49,556 bases of DNA. Source: Propionibacteriaceae bacterium. Lineage in GTDB: Bacteria > Actinomycetota > Actinomycetes > Propionibacteriales > Propionibacteriaceae. Below the pieces are notes generated by a model. It searched no databases, was not told the origin of the DNA, and saw only the letters and a program-made list of their open reading frames with translations. A program made the position numbers and the translations under genes. How positions within the stretch are numbered: position 1 is the stretch's first letter; each line of letters starts with the position of its first letter. The stretch is from the NCBI GenBank assembly GCA_017882685.1, contig JADGPA010000183.1, forward strand, positions 1 through 49,556, given 5' to 3'. Below, piece by piece: positions 9,755 through 18,292 of this stretch.

Positions 9755-10447
9755 GTGGCCCGGCAACTGGCCCGCTCCGAGGTCGCTGACACCCCGATGG
9801 TCTGGCCGGTCGCCGGCCACGTCGTGCTCGGGCACGGGCAGGTCTCCGACTTCGTCAACGACACCGTCGTCACTCCCGACGGTGGCCGGATGGAGCGGCA
9901 GTACACCCTGCACCCCGGCGCTGTCGGGGTGATCGCCTGGGACGCCGACGACCGGATCGCCGTCGTCCGGCAGTACCGGCACCCGGTCGGCTTCCAGCTC
10001 ACCGAGCCGCCCGCCGGCCTGCTCGACGCCGACGGCGAGAGCTGGCTGACGGCCGTGCAGCGCGAACTGGCGGAGGAGGCAGGGCTCAGCGCCGACCGGT
10101 GGCAGATCCTGGTGGACCTGTTCACCACGCCGGGAGCAAACCAGGAGTCGCTGCGCATCTACCTGGCCCGCGGGCTCACCGGCACCGCCGCGCCGGACGG
10201 CTTCGTCGCCGACCACGAGGAGGCAGACATGGAGGTCTGCTGGGCGGCCCGCGCCGACCTGGTCGACGCCGTGCTGGCTGGCCAGCTGCAGAACCCGACC
10301 ATGGTCGCCGGTGTGCTCGCCCTCGAAGTGGCCCGCCTTTCGGGCCGCCTTGACGACCTCCGCAGCCCTGAAGCGCCCTGGCCGGCCCGGGCCGTCCGCG
10401 AGACCCACAACGCCGCCCTGGCCACCCTCGATGGCCACGCCGGTTGA
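9755..10447 (+). CDS. Nudix hydrolase, ADP-ribose pyrophosphatase type
   Basis: A 230-aa Nudix enzyme, probably cleaving ADP-ribose to AMP and ribose 5-phosphate. The N-terminal strands (residues ~15-60: [18 protein letters not shown]) are typical of ADP-ribose pyrophosphatases. The Nudix box is seen as [18 protein letters not shown] (~92-109), with the metal-binding REXXEE core intact. The GTG start lies 5 bp after the pyrG stop; ATG 9797 is a shorter alternative. Position equals Rv1700 in M. tuberculosis. It overlaps xerD by 17 bases. Confidence 0.85.
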   Translation: MARQLARSEVADTPMVWPVAGHVVLGHGQVSDFVNDTVVTPDGGRMERQYTLHPGAVGVIAWDADDRIAVVRQYRHPVGFQLTEPPAGLLDADGESWLTAVQRELAEEAGLSADRWQILVDLFTTPGANQESLRIYLARGLTGTAAPDGFVADHEEADMEVCWAARADLVDAVLAGQLQNPTMVAGVLALEVARLSGRLDDLRSPEAPWPARAVRETHNAALATLDGHAG

Positions 10448-11366
10448 AAAGCTGGTCCGCAGCTACCTGGACCACCTGACCGTCGAGCGCGGCGCCTCAC
10501 CGAACACCGTCGCCGCCTACCGCCGCGACCTGGCGCGCTACACGGCTTTCCTTGCCGGCCGGGGCATCGTCGATCCGGCGAAGGTGACGGAGGCCGACGT
10601 GACGGCTTTCCTTGCCAGCCTGCGGGCCCCCACGGGCGGCCGAGCCCCGCTGTCGGTGGCCAGCGCCACACGGTCGCTGGTCGCTGTCCGGTCGCTGCAC
10701 AGCTTTGCTGCAGCAGAAGGGCGCACCCCGACCAATCCGGCGGCCGCCGTCCATCCACCAAAAGCCGGCCGCGACCTCCCCAAGGCGCTGGACATCGCGC
10801 AGGTGCAGGCGCTGCTCGACACCCCGGACGCCGAGACCCCGATGGGCCTGCGGGACGCAGCCCTGCTCGAACTGCTCTACGGCACCGGAGCGCGGATCTC
10901 GGAGGTGCTCGACCTGGACGTCGACGACGTCAGCCCACTGTTGGGCGATCCGGAGGCAGGACTTCGGCTGTTCGGGAAGGGCCGCAAGGAACGGCTCGTG
11001 CCGGTGGGCTCGTACGCCCGCAAGGCCGTCGAGGCCTGGCTGGTGCGGGGACGCGCGGCCTTCGCCCAGGCGTCCTCCCGGCCAAGCGCTGCCCTGTTCC
11101 TGAACCGCAAGGGGCTGCGGCTCAGCAGGCAGAGCGCCTACGGGGTGATGCAGAAGGCCGCAGCTGCCGCCCACCTCGACCTGGAAGTGTCCCCGCACAC
11201 CCTGCGGCACTCGTTCGCGACCCATCTCCTCGACGGCGGGGCCGACGTCCGGGTGGTCCAGGAACTGCTGGGGCATGCTTCGGTGACCACCACCCAGATC
11301 TACACCCTTGTCACGGTCGAGCACCTGCGCGAGGTGTTCCTTGCCGCCCATCCCCGGGCGCGCTGA
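10431..11366 (+). CDS. xerD: Site-specific tyrosine recombinase XerD
   Basis: A 311-aa recombinase that, with XerC, resolves chromosome dimers at dif. The N-terminal core-binding SAM-like domain ([19 protein letters not shown]) precedes the catalytic domain. Catalytic residues are visible as Arg in [13 protein letters not shown], Lys in [10 protein letters not shown], His-x-x-Arg in [14 protein letters not shown], His in ELLGHASV and the Tyr nucleophile in [12 protein letters not shown] 10431 lies inside the end of the Nudix gene, which indicates an operon. The length and motifs are those of a housekeeping XerD and not of a phage integrase. Confidence 0.92.
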   Translation: MATPVEKLVRSYLDHLTVERGASPNTVAAYRRDLARYTAFLAGRGIVDPAKVTEADVTAFLASLRAPTGGRAPLSVASATRSLVAVRSLHSFAAAEGRTPTNPAAAVHPPKAGRDLPKALDIAQVQALLDTPDAETPMGLRDAALLELLYGTGARISEVLDLDVDDVSPLLGDPEAGLRLFGKGRKERLVPVGSYARKAVEAWLVRGRAAFAQASSRPSAALFLNRKGLRLSRQSAYGVMQKAAAAAHLDLEVSPHTLRHSFATHLLDGGADVRVVQELLGHASVTTTQIYTLVTVEHLREVFLAAHPRAR

Positions 11367-11379
11367 CAGCACGAGAGCC

Positions 11380-11385
11380 TAGAGT
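11380..11385 (+). promoter_or_regulatory. -10 box, leaderless promoter
   Basis: TAGAGT ends 6 nt before the ATG at 11392, in the 25-bp gap after xerD. Confidence 0.5.
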
Positions 11386-11391
11386 CAAGCC

Positions 11392-12450
11392 ATGCCTGGT
11401 CCGGATCGCCGCACGCTGCTGGTCGGGGGGCTCGCCCTCCTTGCTGGCTGTACGGCTTCCGCACCGCCGGTTGTGAGCCCCACCCCCGGCACTGGTTCGC
11501 CGTCAGCGACACCCAGCCCGTCCATGATCCCCACCCCAACGCCGACGCCAACACCCACGCCGACGGTCAACGACGACGTTGTGGTGATGACCTACAACAT
11601 CCTCACCGGTGCGCGCGTCGCGGGCAGCTTCCGCCAGCACGTGCCGAAGGCGGACGTCCGCTTCGCCAGACGGGCCCCCGTCCTCGTGGAATGGATCACA
11701 GACGCCGCACCCGACCTGCTGGGCATCCAGGAGAACGAACTGATGGGGCCACCGCTGCACCGGCCGCTGCGAGCCCTGGTGCCGAAGCTGCCCCGTTTTA
11801 CCGCTGTCCATGCAGACACCGACGTGCCGATCCTGTTCCGGACGAGCCGGTTCACCCTCAAGGACTCCGGTGTCAGCACCATTTCCACAGCGCACTTTCA
11901 TCGCATGTGCACCTGGGTGATCCTCACCAGCAAGCGCACCGGCGCTGACGTGCTGGTGGCCAACACACACCTCGACTCCGGCGAGAACCGACGGATCATC
12001 CGGATCCGTGAGGCCTCGCTGACCAAGCTGGCCGACGTGGTCCAGCGCATCGATCCCGAAGGGACGCTGCCGCTGATCGTCCTGGGCGACTTCAACACCA
12101 TCACCCACCGCGTTGAAGGGGAGGGGCTGCCGCACGTGTTCGAGCCGCTGGCGCGGCTCGGCCTCGTCAACAGTCGGTGGATGACCACCAACGACACCAG
12201 CACGGTTCCCGGTGCCGCAACGATGAACAGCCTTGGTACACAGGTCGATGGGCGCTGGACCTACGGCGCGATCCGTCACGACGGTTACACCTTCGACTAT
12301 GTGTGGTGCGGACCCGGGATCTCGGTGCGCAGCTGGCAGGTCTACACGGGGCCCGGCGTGCGGGAACGCCAGGGGCATCCGTTCTTCGCGGCCGGGCCAG
12401 TCCCGTCCGACCACTGCCCGGTGCGGGTCGAGGTATCGATCCCGAGCTGA
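11392..12450 (+). CDS. Lipoprotein, endonuclease/exonuclease/phosphatase fold
   Basis: A 352-aa lipoprotein: signal peptide with lipobox LLAGC (Cys ~20), then a Pro/Thr/Ser linker that includes a run of Pro-Thr dipeptides (~42-60). The rest is an EEP-fold domain with VMTYNILTG (~64), GIQENE (metal Glu), VANTHLDSG (catalytic His), VLGDFNT (Asp/Asn) and a C-terminal SDHCPVRVEV (Asp-His). This family includes secreted nucleases, sphingomyelinases and inositol phosphatases; the substrate cannot be chosen from sequence. It should be anchored outside the membrane. It stands alone with its own leaderless promoter. Confidence 0.85.
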   Translation: MPGPDRRTLLVGGLALLAGCTASAPPVVSPTPGTGSPSATPSPSMIPTPTPTPTPTPTVNDDVVVMTYNILTGARVAGSFRQHVPKADVRFARRAPVLVEWITDAAPDLLGIQENELMGPPLHRPLRALVPKLPRFTAVHADTDVPILFRTSRFTLKDSGVSTISTAHFHRMCTWVILTSKRTGADVLVANTHLDSGENRRIIRIREASLTKLADVVQRIDPEGTLPLIVLGDFNTITHRVEGEGLPHVFEPLARLGLVNSRWMTTNDTSTVPGAATMNSLGTQVDGRWTYGAIRHDGYTFDYVWCGPGISVRSWQVYTGPGVRERQGHPFFAAGPVPSDHCPVRVEVSIPS

Positions 12451-12500
12451 CGTGCCTGCCCGGCACGGCGCGTCCGTGCAGACTTGTCGACATTTGGGCG

Positions 12501-12506
12501 TAGGTT
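12501..12506 (+). promoter_or_regulatory. -10 box, leaderless promoter of the parA operon
   Basis: TAGGTT ends 6 nt before GTG 12513. TTGTCG at 12484-12489 is too close to serve as a standard -35. Confidence 0.55.
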
Positions 12507-12512
12507 GGTCCG

Positions 12513-13415
12513 GTGACCAACACCAACGCGCCAGCCCTGATCGAACCCGAGCCGATGGTGGGGGCAGGAGAGATCGGGCCGACCGGAAGGCCGATGCCCG
12601 ACCTGCCGGCGCCGACGCCCCCGGATCCGAGCCACCCCAAGCGCGCGCTGATCATTGCGATGTGCAACCAGAAGGGCGGCGTCGGGAAGACCACGACGAC
12701 GATCAACCTCGGCGCTGCGCTCGCAGAGACCGGACGCAAGGTGCTGCTGGTCGACTTCGACCCGCAGGGCTCGCTGTCGGTGGGGCTCGGGGTGAACCCG
12801 CACACGCTCGACACCAGCATCTACGACCTGCTGCTGAACAAGCGCACCGCCGCGGAGGACGTGATCACCCGGACGGTCGTGCCAGGGCTCGACCTGCTGC
12901 CCTCCAACATCGACCTGGCCGCTGCGGAGGTGCAGCTGGTCTCCGAGGTCGCAAGGGAGCAGACGCTGCGCAGGGTGCTGACCAAGGTGCGCCACAGCTA
13001 CGACATGATCCTGATCGACTGCGCCCCGTCCCTCGGCCTGCTCACCATCAACGCGCTCACCGCTGCGGACAAGGTGCTGGTGCCGCTGGAGTGCGAGTTC
13101 TTCGCCCTGCGCGGGGTGGCCCTGCTGACCGACACCATTGAGAAGGTGCAGGACCGGCTGAACCCTGAGCTCGAGGTGCTGGGAATCGTCGGCACCATGT
13201 ATGACGCGCGCACCCTGCACAGCAGGGAGGTGCTCGAGAGGGTGGTCGAGGCCTTTGGCGAGACGGTCTTCCACTCGGTGATCCGGCGCACGATCAAGTT
13301 CCCGGAGACCCAGGTGGCCGGCGAGCCGATCACCACCTACGCCCCGTCCTCCGCGGGCACGGTGTCCTACCGGCTGCTGGCGCGGGAGGTGCTGTTCCGA
13401 TGCCCCGGCGCCTAG
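12513..13415 (+). CDS. parA: ParA/Soj-type chromosome partition ATPase
   Basis: A 300-aa ParA-family ATPase. After a ~40-residue Pro-rich N-terminus comes the deviant Walker A in NQKGGVGKTTTTINLGAA (~52-69), then VLLVDFDPQGSLSVGLG (Walker A') and LIDCAPSLGLLTINAL (Walker B). It matches the parA/soj copy that precedes scpA in mycobacteria (Rv1708), not the origin-proximal parAB pair. It heads a chain of overlapping genes through scpA, scpB, rluB and pafA. Its end overlaps the next gene by 16 bases. A role in chromosome organisation with condensin is inferred from context. Confidence 0.88.
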   Translation: MTNTNAPALIEPEPMVGAGEIGPTGRPMPDLPAPTPPDPSHPKRALIIAMCNQKGGVGKTTTTINLGAALAETGRKVLLVDFDPQGSLSVGLGVNPHTLDTSIYDLLLNKRTAAEDVITRTVVPGLDLLPSNIDLAAAEVQLVSEVAREQTLRRVLTKVRHSYDMILIDCAPSLGLLTINALTAADKVLVPLECEFFALRGVALLTDTIEKVQDRLNPELEVLGIVGTMYDARTLHSREVLERVVEAFGETVFHSVIRRTIKFPETQVAGEPITTYAPSSAGTVSYRLLAREVLFRCPGA

Positions 13416-13723
13416 GCCTCCCCGGCGCTTCCGAGCCGTTCCGGGAGACCTCCGGCCCGGACTTCGTCCGCGACGACGACACCGACGCCGACGACTCCGG
13501 ACCCCGCACCAGTGGGCGGATCCGGCACGAGGAGAAGATCACGGTCTACGTCAGCAGCGACGAGCTGCTGGCCCTCGAACAGGCCCGGCTCACCCTCCGG
13601 GCCCATCACGGCATGGCAGTCGATCGCGGCAGGATCGTGCGTACGGCGATCGGGCTGGCCATGGCAGACCTGGACGCCCGCGGCGCGGACTCCGACCTGG
13701 TCCGCGGACTCGGCGAGCCGTGA
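13400..13723 (+). CDS. Small ribbon-helix-helix-like protein between parA and scpA
   Basis: A 107-aa protein. Residues 1-40 are disordered and acidic (DDDTDADDSG). Residues ~43-95, from EEKITVYVSSDELLALEQ to RTAIGLAMADLDARG, look like a strand followed by two helices, as in ribbon-helix-helix DNA-binding proteins. GGGAGGTG sits upstream of the ATG. It overlaps parA by 16 bases and scpA by four. It may be the DNA-binding partner of the neighbouring ParA, replacing a ParB, but this is inference; I do not recognise a named family. Confidence 0.75.
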   Translation: MPRRLGLPGASEPFRETSGPDFVRDDDTDADDSGPRTSGRIRHEEKITVYVSSDELLALEQARLTLRAHHGMAVDRGRIVRTAIGLAMADLDARGADSDLVRGLGEP

Positions 13724-14559
13724 GCCCGCTCCCGGGAGCAGAAACCGCGGAGTTCAACGTCCACCTCAGCAACTTCACCGGCCCGTTCGACCTGCTCCTG
13801 CACCTGATCTCCAAACACAAGCTGGACGTCACGGAGGTGGCGCTCTCGCAGGTCACCGATGACTTCGTCGCCCACATCAAGCTGGCAACGGCTGCGAACG
13901 GCCCCGGCTGGTGGGACCTCGACCAGTCGAGCTCCTTCATCGTCGTAGCAGCGACCCTGCTCGACCTGAAGGCCGCCCGGTTGCTGCCGCAGGGCGAAGT
14001 GGACGACGCCGACGACCTGGCCCTCCTGGAGGCCCGCGACCTGCTGTTCGCCCGCCTCCTGCAGTACCGGGCATTCAAGCTGGTCAGCGGCTGGCTGTCC
14101 GCGACCCTTGAGGTTCAGGCTCGCCGCCACCCCCGTCCGGGTGGGCTTGAGGAACGCTTCGCCAAGCTGCTGCCCGACGTGGTGCTGGACGGCTTCGGCG
14201 ACGTCATCGCCATCATGGCCGGACGCGCGCTCACTCCCCGGGGTGAGCCGCAGGTATCGCTGACACACCTGCACGCGTCGCTGGTGAGCGTGCGCGAGCA
14301 GGCCGACCTCATCGTGCACAAGCTGTTGGCGCACAGCTCGATCACTTTCCGCTCCCTGACCGCCGACGCAGGCGACCGCCTGGTGGTGGTTGCGCGGTTC
14401 CTTGCGCTGCTGGATCTGTTCCGGGAGGGCGCGGTGAACTTCGAACAGCTCACCCCGTTGGGCGAGCTCACCGTCCGCTGGCTCGGTGCAGAGGTGGACG
14501 CCGACCGGATCGGAGCAGAATACGACGAGACCCCCCAACCACAGGAGAACGATGAGTGA
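13720..14559 (+). CDS. scpA: Condensin kleisin subunit ScpA
   Basis: A 279-aa kleisin that bridges the SMC heads with ScpB for chromosome compaction and segregation. It begins FNVHLSNFTGPFDLLLHLIS and KLDVTEVALSQVTDDF, the ScpA hallmark, followed by FIVVAATLLDLKAARLLP. The C-terminal winged helix is near LVVVARFLALLDLFREGAV. GTG 13720 overlaps the previous stop, and the 3' end overlaps scpB by 8 bases. The smc gene itself is not in the window. Confidence 0.93.
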   Translation: MSPLPGAETAEFNVHLSNFTGPFDLLLHLISKHKLDVTEVALSQVTDDFVAHIKLATAANGPGWWDLDQSSSFIVVAATLLDLKAARLLPQGEVDDADDLALLEARDLLFARLLQYRAFKLVSGWLSATLEVQARRHPRPGGLEERFAKLLPDVVLDGFGDVIAIMAGRALTPRGEPQVSLTHLHASLVSVREQADLIVHKLLAHSSITFRSLTADAGDRLVVVARFLALLDLFREGAVNFEQLTPLGELTVRWLGAEVDADRIGAEYDETPQPQENDE

Positions 14560-15154
14560 GATCTCCGGCGCGGTGGAAGCCCTGCTGTTGATGGCGACCG
14601 AACCGGTCCCGGCCACAGACCTGGCCGAGGCGGTGGATGTGCCCGTCGCGGAGGTGGAAGAGTGCCTTGCCGGCCTGGCCGCGTTCTACGACAGCACCGG
14701 ACGTGGCTTCGAGCTGCGCCAGGTGGGTGCAGGCTGGCGCTACTACACCCGCGACGAGCACGCCGACGTGATCGGGCGCTGGCTGCTGGAGGGCCAGCGG
14801 GGCACGCTGAGCCAGGCGGCGCTGGAGACGCTGGCCGTGGTTGCCTACCTGCAGCCCATATCCCGCGGACGGGTCTCCGCTGTGCGCGGGGTGAACGTCG
14901 ACGGCGTCATCCGCACGCTGGCCACCCGCGACCTGATCGAGGAGGTCGGCCGCGACCCCGAGACCGGGGCCCGCCTGTTCGCCACGACCAGCTACTTCCT
15001 GGAGCGGATGGGGCTCACAAGCCTCGATCAGCTGCCGCCGCTGGCCCCCCACCTACCCGACGCCTCGGCGCTGGAAGCAGAACTGATCGGGCTGGCCGGC
15101 GTCGGACTTACCGACGCCGGTTTGGCCGGCGCAGGAGAGGGAGCATCCGAATGA
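14552..15154 (+). CDS. scpB: Condensin subunit ScpB
   Basis: A 200-aa protein with two winged helices that dimerises on ScpA. The typical start is ISGAVEALLLMATEPVPATDLAE, then GGFELRQV-like GRGFELRQVGAGWRYYTR, and LSQAALETLAVVAYLQPISRGRVSAVRGVNVDGVI split across residues ~85-120. ATG 14552 is preceded by AGGAGAA and lies inside the scpA end. Its stop overlaps the rluB ATG. The C-terminal ~30 residues are low-complexity Gly/Ala-rich. Confidence 0.92.
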   Translation: MSEISGAVEALLLMATEPVPATDLAEAVDVPVAEVEECLAGLAAFYDSTGRGFELRQVGAGWRYYTRDEHADVIGRWLLEGQRGTLSQAALETLAVVAYLQPISRGRVSAVRGVNVDGVIRTLATRDLIEEVGRDPETGARLFATTSYFLERMGLTSLDQLPPLAPHLPDASALEAELIGLAGVGLTDAGLAGAGEGASE

Positions 15155-15906
15155 GCCAGCCCGACGGCCCGGAACTGCACGAGGGCATCCGCTTGCAGAA
15201 GGTCCTCGCCCAGGCGGGGGTGGCGTCCCGGAGGGCAGCGGAGGACCTGATCTTCCGCCGCCGCGTCGAGGTCAACGGCGAGGTCGTCACGGAGCAGGGG
15301 CGCAGGGTCGACCCGGTGAACGACGTGATCCGCGTGGACGGCAAGCGGATCCCGCCGCAGGCCGCCCACCTGTACGTCGTGCTGAACAAGCCCCGCGGTG
15401 TGGTGTCGACGATGGAGGACCCGCACGGGCGCCCGGCCCTGGCAGAGATCGTCCGCACGTTCACCCCGGAGCGCCTGTTCCACGTCGGCCGGCTGGACGC
15501 CGAGACCGAGGGCCTGCTGATCCTCACCAATGACGGCGACTTCTCCCAGCGGATGATGCACCCCTCCTTCGAGGTGCCGAAGGTCTACGTCGCGGAGATC
15601 GCCGGGGTGATCACCGAGGCGTCGCTGAAGAATCTTCGCAAGGGCATCACGCTCGACGACGGGCCGGTGAAGCCCGACAAGGTTGAGCTGCTGCAGCGCG
15701 GCACCGACCGCAGCCTTGTGCGGGTCACGCTGCACGAGGGCCGCAACCGCATCGTGCGTCGCATGTTCGACGAGATCGGCCAGCCGGTACGCCAGCTGTC
15801 CCGGATCGCGATCGGCCCGGTGCGCCTCGGCGAACTGAAGTCCGGGACGTTGCGGGAGCTGACCCGTGAGGAGCTCGGCGCGCTGCTCGACCTGGTGCAG
15901 CTGTAG
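15151..15906 (+). CDS. rluB: Ribosomal large subunit pseudouridine synthase B
   Basis: A 251-aa pseudouridine synthase of the RsuA/RluB group. The N-terminal S4 domain (IRLQKVLAQAGVASRRAAED) precedes the catalytic domain with VLNKPRGVVSTMEDPHGRP and the active-site Asp in HVGRLDAETEGLLILTNDGD. The C-terminal motif is EGRNRIVRRMFDEIG. Known family members modify 23S rRNA near U2605. ATG 15151 overlaps the scpB stop, with AGGAGAGGG upstream. The stop is followed directly by the pafA GTG. Confidence 0.93.
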   Translation: MSQPDGPELHEGIRLQKVLAQAGVASRRAAEDLIFRRRVEVNGEVVTEQGRRVDPVNDVIRVDGKRIPPQAAHLYVVLNKPRGVVSTMEDPHGRPALAEIVRTFTPERLFHVGRLDAETEGLLILTNDGDFSQRMMHPSFEVPKVYVAEIAGVITEASLKNLRKGITLDDGPVKPDKVELLQRGTDRSLVRVTLHEGRNRIVRRMFDEIGQPVRQLSRIAIGPVRLGELKSGTLRELTREELGALLDLVQL

Positions 15907-17292
15907 GTGGAGCGCGTCCTCGGGGTGGAGACCGAATACGGACTCAGCGCCCGTACCGACTCCGGACGGCTGAGCGCTCCCGAGGCGGCGGAAACTCTGT
16001 TCCGTCCTGTGGTCGCTGAGCACCGCTCGGCCAACGTCTTCCTCGTCAACGGCGGCCGGCTGTACCTCGACGTCGGCGCCCATCCCGAATACGCGACCCC
16101 CGAGTGCCGGACGGCGCGCCAGTTGCTGGTCGCGGAACGGGCAGGCGACGAGATCGTCGCCCGGCTCGCCGCGCGCGCTTCGGAGTTGTCGGCACAGGCC
16201 GGCCAGCAAGTGCGCTTCCGGCTCTTCAAGAACAACGTCGACAGTTTCGGCAACTCCTACGGCTGCCACGAGAACTATCTGGTGAGCCGCGACCTCGACC
16301 TGGAGGTGGCCGCCGACCTGCTGGCCACCTTCCTGGTCACCCGGCAGGTGATCTGTGGCACCGGGCGGCTGCACCGCGGCGAGTTCACGATCAGTCAGCG
16401 CGCTGACCACCTGCACGACCAGCTGTCCGCGCTCACAACAAGGGCACGGCCGCTGCTGAACACAAGGGACGAGCCGCTGGCCGACGCCAGCAGGTTCCGC
16501 CGGCTGCACGTGCTCGCCGGTGACTCCAACCTGCTTGAACCGTCGGCCTGGTTGAAGGTGGGCAGCCTTGCCGCCGTCCTCGAGTTACTGGACACCCCCA
16601 CCGGCCCCGACCCGAGGCTGGCCCGGCTGCGGCTCGCCGACCCGGGCTCTGCCCTGAAGCTGGTGGCCCGCGACCCCGGCATCCGCCTCGAGCTCGCGGA
16701 CGGACGCCACCTGAGTGCGATCGAGCTGCAGCGCGCCCACTTGGAACTGGCCACGGTCCACGCCGAACCGGCCCTGGTCGCGCTGTGGTCGCGCGTGCTG
16801 GACGCGCTGGCCGACGGCGTCCCCGAGCGCGTCGCCGCCGAGGTGGAGTGGGTCGCCAAGCGCCGACTGCTTGACGGCTACCGCAGCAGGCACCGGCTGG
16901 CGGTCGACGACCCCAGGTTGGCCCAGCTCGATCTGGCGTTCCATGAGCTGGGCGGATTGTTCACCCTGCTGGAGGCCAGGGGAGCCGTGACCCGGATCAC
17001 CGATCCGGCAGACGTCGAGGCGGCGCTGCGCCAACCCCCCACCGGCACGCGGGCGGAGGCACGATCGGCCTTCCTTACTGCGGCTGCCGGCCAAGGGCGC
17101 GACCACACCGTCGACTGGCAGACCTGCACCGTCCACGATCTTCCGGGTCCGGACGGGCGGCCGGCGGACCGCAGCGTGGTGCTGGGCGACCCCCTGGCAA
17201 CAGTTTCCGACGAACTCGAAGAGTTGGTAGCAGCAATGTCGGCGCAGCCCCGCGTCCGGGCAACCGGCGGGTTCCGTCCGCCCGCACAGTGA
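15907..17292 (+). CDS. pafA: Pup-protein ligase PafA
   Basis: A 461-aa glutamine-synthetase-fold ligase that joins the C-terminal Glu of Pup to substrate lysines. Key stretches: VLGVETEYGLS (Mg/ATP-binding Glu, ~5), SANVFLVNGGRLYLDVGAHP with EYATPEC (~41-68, containing the conserved LDVG Asp), FKNNVDSFGNSYGCHENY (~104) and NTRDEPLADASRFRRLHV (~182). These fit PafA and not the depupylase Dop. GTG 15907 follows the rluB stop with no gap. No pup, dop, ARC or proteasome gene is next to it; those would normally sit upstream. pafB and pafC lie 2 kb downstream. Confidence 0.92.
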   Translation: MERVLGVETEYGLSARTDSGRLSAPEAAETLFRPVVAEHRSANVFLVNGGRLYLDVGAHPEYATPECRTARQLLVAERAGDEIVARLAARASELSAQAGQQVRFRLFKNNVDSFGNSYGCHENYLVSRDLDLEVAADLLATFLVTRQVICGTGRLHRGEFTISQRADHLHDQLSALTTRARPLLNTRDEPLADASRFRRLHVLAGDSNLLEPSAWLKVGSLAAVLELLDTPTGPDPRLARLRLADPGSALKLVARDPGIRLELADGRHLSAIELQRAHLELATVHAEPALVALWSRVLDALADGVPERVAAEVEWVAKRRLLDGYRSRHRLAVDDPRLAQLDLAFHELGGLFTLLEARGAVTRITDPADVEAALRQPPTGTRAEARSAFLTAAAGQGRDHTVDWQTCTVHDLPGPDGRPADRSVVLGDPLATVSDELEELVAAMSAQPRVRATGGFRPPAQ

Positions 17293-17299
17293 GGTTCGG

Positions 17300-17305
17300 T
17301 ATTCT
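17300..17305 (+). promoter_or_regulatory. -10 box, leaderless promoter of FKBP gene
   Basis: TATTCT ends 6 nt before GTG 17312, just after the pafA stop. Confidence 0.55.
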
Positions 17306-17311
17306 CTCCCG

Positions 17312-18292
17312 GTGTCCTACTCCCGCCTGATCCCGGCCCTGGCCTGCGTGCTCGCGCTCGCCGCCTGCGGCAGCCCCTCTGCGTCGCCCACCATCACGGC
17401 CAGCCCCAGCACCTCAGCGACGCCTTCCGCATCGGCGACGCCGACGGCCAGCATCGCCGTCTCTGACTCGCTGGACGCGATCAAGGTCACCGGTGCGAAG
17501 GGGAAGCTGCCGACGGTCACCATCAAGGCGCCGTTCGCGATCGACAAGACCCGCGTGCAGGTGCTGGAAAAGGGCAGCGGCGACAAGGCCGTCGCGGACG
17601 GCTACGTGACCGTGAACTACTACGGCGCCCTTGGCCGCACCGGCAAGAAGTTCGAGGAGTCCTTCAGCTCCGGGTCCACAGCGACCTTCCCGCTGGGCCA
17701 GGTCATCGCCGGCTTCAAGACCGGGCTCACCGGCCAGCAGGCGGGTAGCCGGGTGCTGATCGCGATGCCCGGTTCCGACGCCTACGACGCCAACCCGACC
17801 AGCGGTCCCACCGACTACCAGGTCGGGGACACCCTGGTGTTCGTGGTCGACATCATCTCGGTCTCCGTCTCGGGCCCGACCGGCAAGGCCGTCACCCCGG
17901 CCTCGGGCCTGCCGACCGTCAGCGGGGCGAGCAAGCCCACGATCACGATCCCGTCCGGCACCCCGCCCACCAAGATGGTCACCCAGCCGCTCACCGAGGG
18001 CACCGGCAACAAGGTCGCAAAGACCGACACGATCATGGCCCGCTACGTGGGCTACTCGTGGAAGACCGGCAAGCTGATCGACGACGGCTTCGACACCCCG
18101 ACCTCCGGCAAGGTGACCGGCCTCATCCCCGGCTGGCAGACCGGCCTTGTCGGCAAGAAGGTCGGCTCGCGCGTGCTGATGGTGTTGCCGCCGGCCGACG
18201 GCTTCCCGAACGGCAGCAACAACCCGCCGGTCGAGGCCGGTGACACCGTGGTCTACGTGGTCGACATCCTGTTCTCCTCCGCGTCCGCGTAG
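17312..18292 (+). CDS. Lipoprotein with two FKBP prolyl isomerase domains
   Basis: A 326-aa exported peptidyl-prolyl isomerase. The signal peptide ends in lipobox LAAC (Cys ~20), followed by a Ser/Ala/Thr/Pro linker. Domain 1 (~75-180) has VNYYGALGRTGKKFEESF, AGFKTGLTGQQAGSRVLI and GDTLVFVVDI. Domain 2 (~215-326) has ARYVGYSWKTGKLIDDGF, IPGWQTGLVGKKVGSRVLM and GDTVVYVVDI. It likely helps secreted proteins fold at the cell surface. FKBP genes between pafA and pafB are common in actinobacteria. Its 3' end overlaps gluQRS on the other strand by 40 bases. Confidence 0.9.
   Translation: MSYSRLIPALACVLALAACGSPSASPTITASPSTSATPSASATPTASIAVSDSLDAIKVTGAKGKLPTVTIKAPFAIDKTRVQVLEKGSGDKAVADGYVTVNYYGALGRTGKKFEESFSSGSTATFPLGQVIAGFKTGLTGQQAGSRVLIAMPGSDAYDANPTSGPTDYQVGDTLVFVVDIISVSVSGPTGKAVTPASGLPTVSGASKPTITIPSGTPPTKMVTQPLTEGTGNKVAKTDTIMARYVGYSWKTGKLIDDGFDTPTSGKVTGLIPGWQTGLVGKKVGSRVLMVLPPADGFPNGSNNPPVEAGDTVVYVVDILFSSASA

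Noticed and set aside
15700-17310. A pup gene near pafA
   Set aside because: rluB and pafA abut with no gap, and no short frame ending in Gly-Gly-Glu or Gly-Gly-Gln was seen around them.
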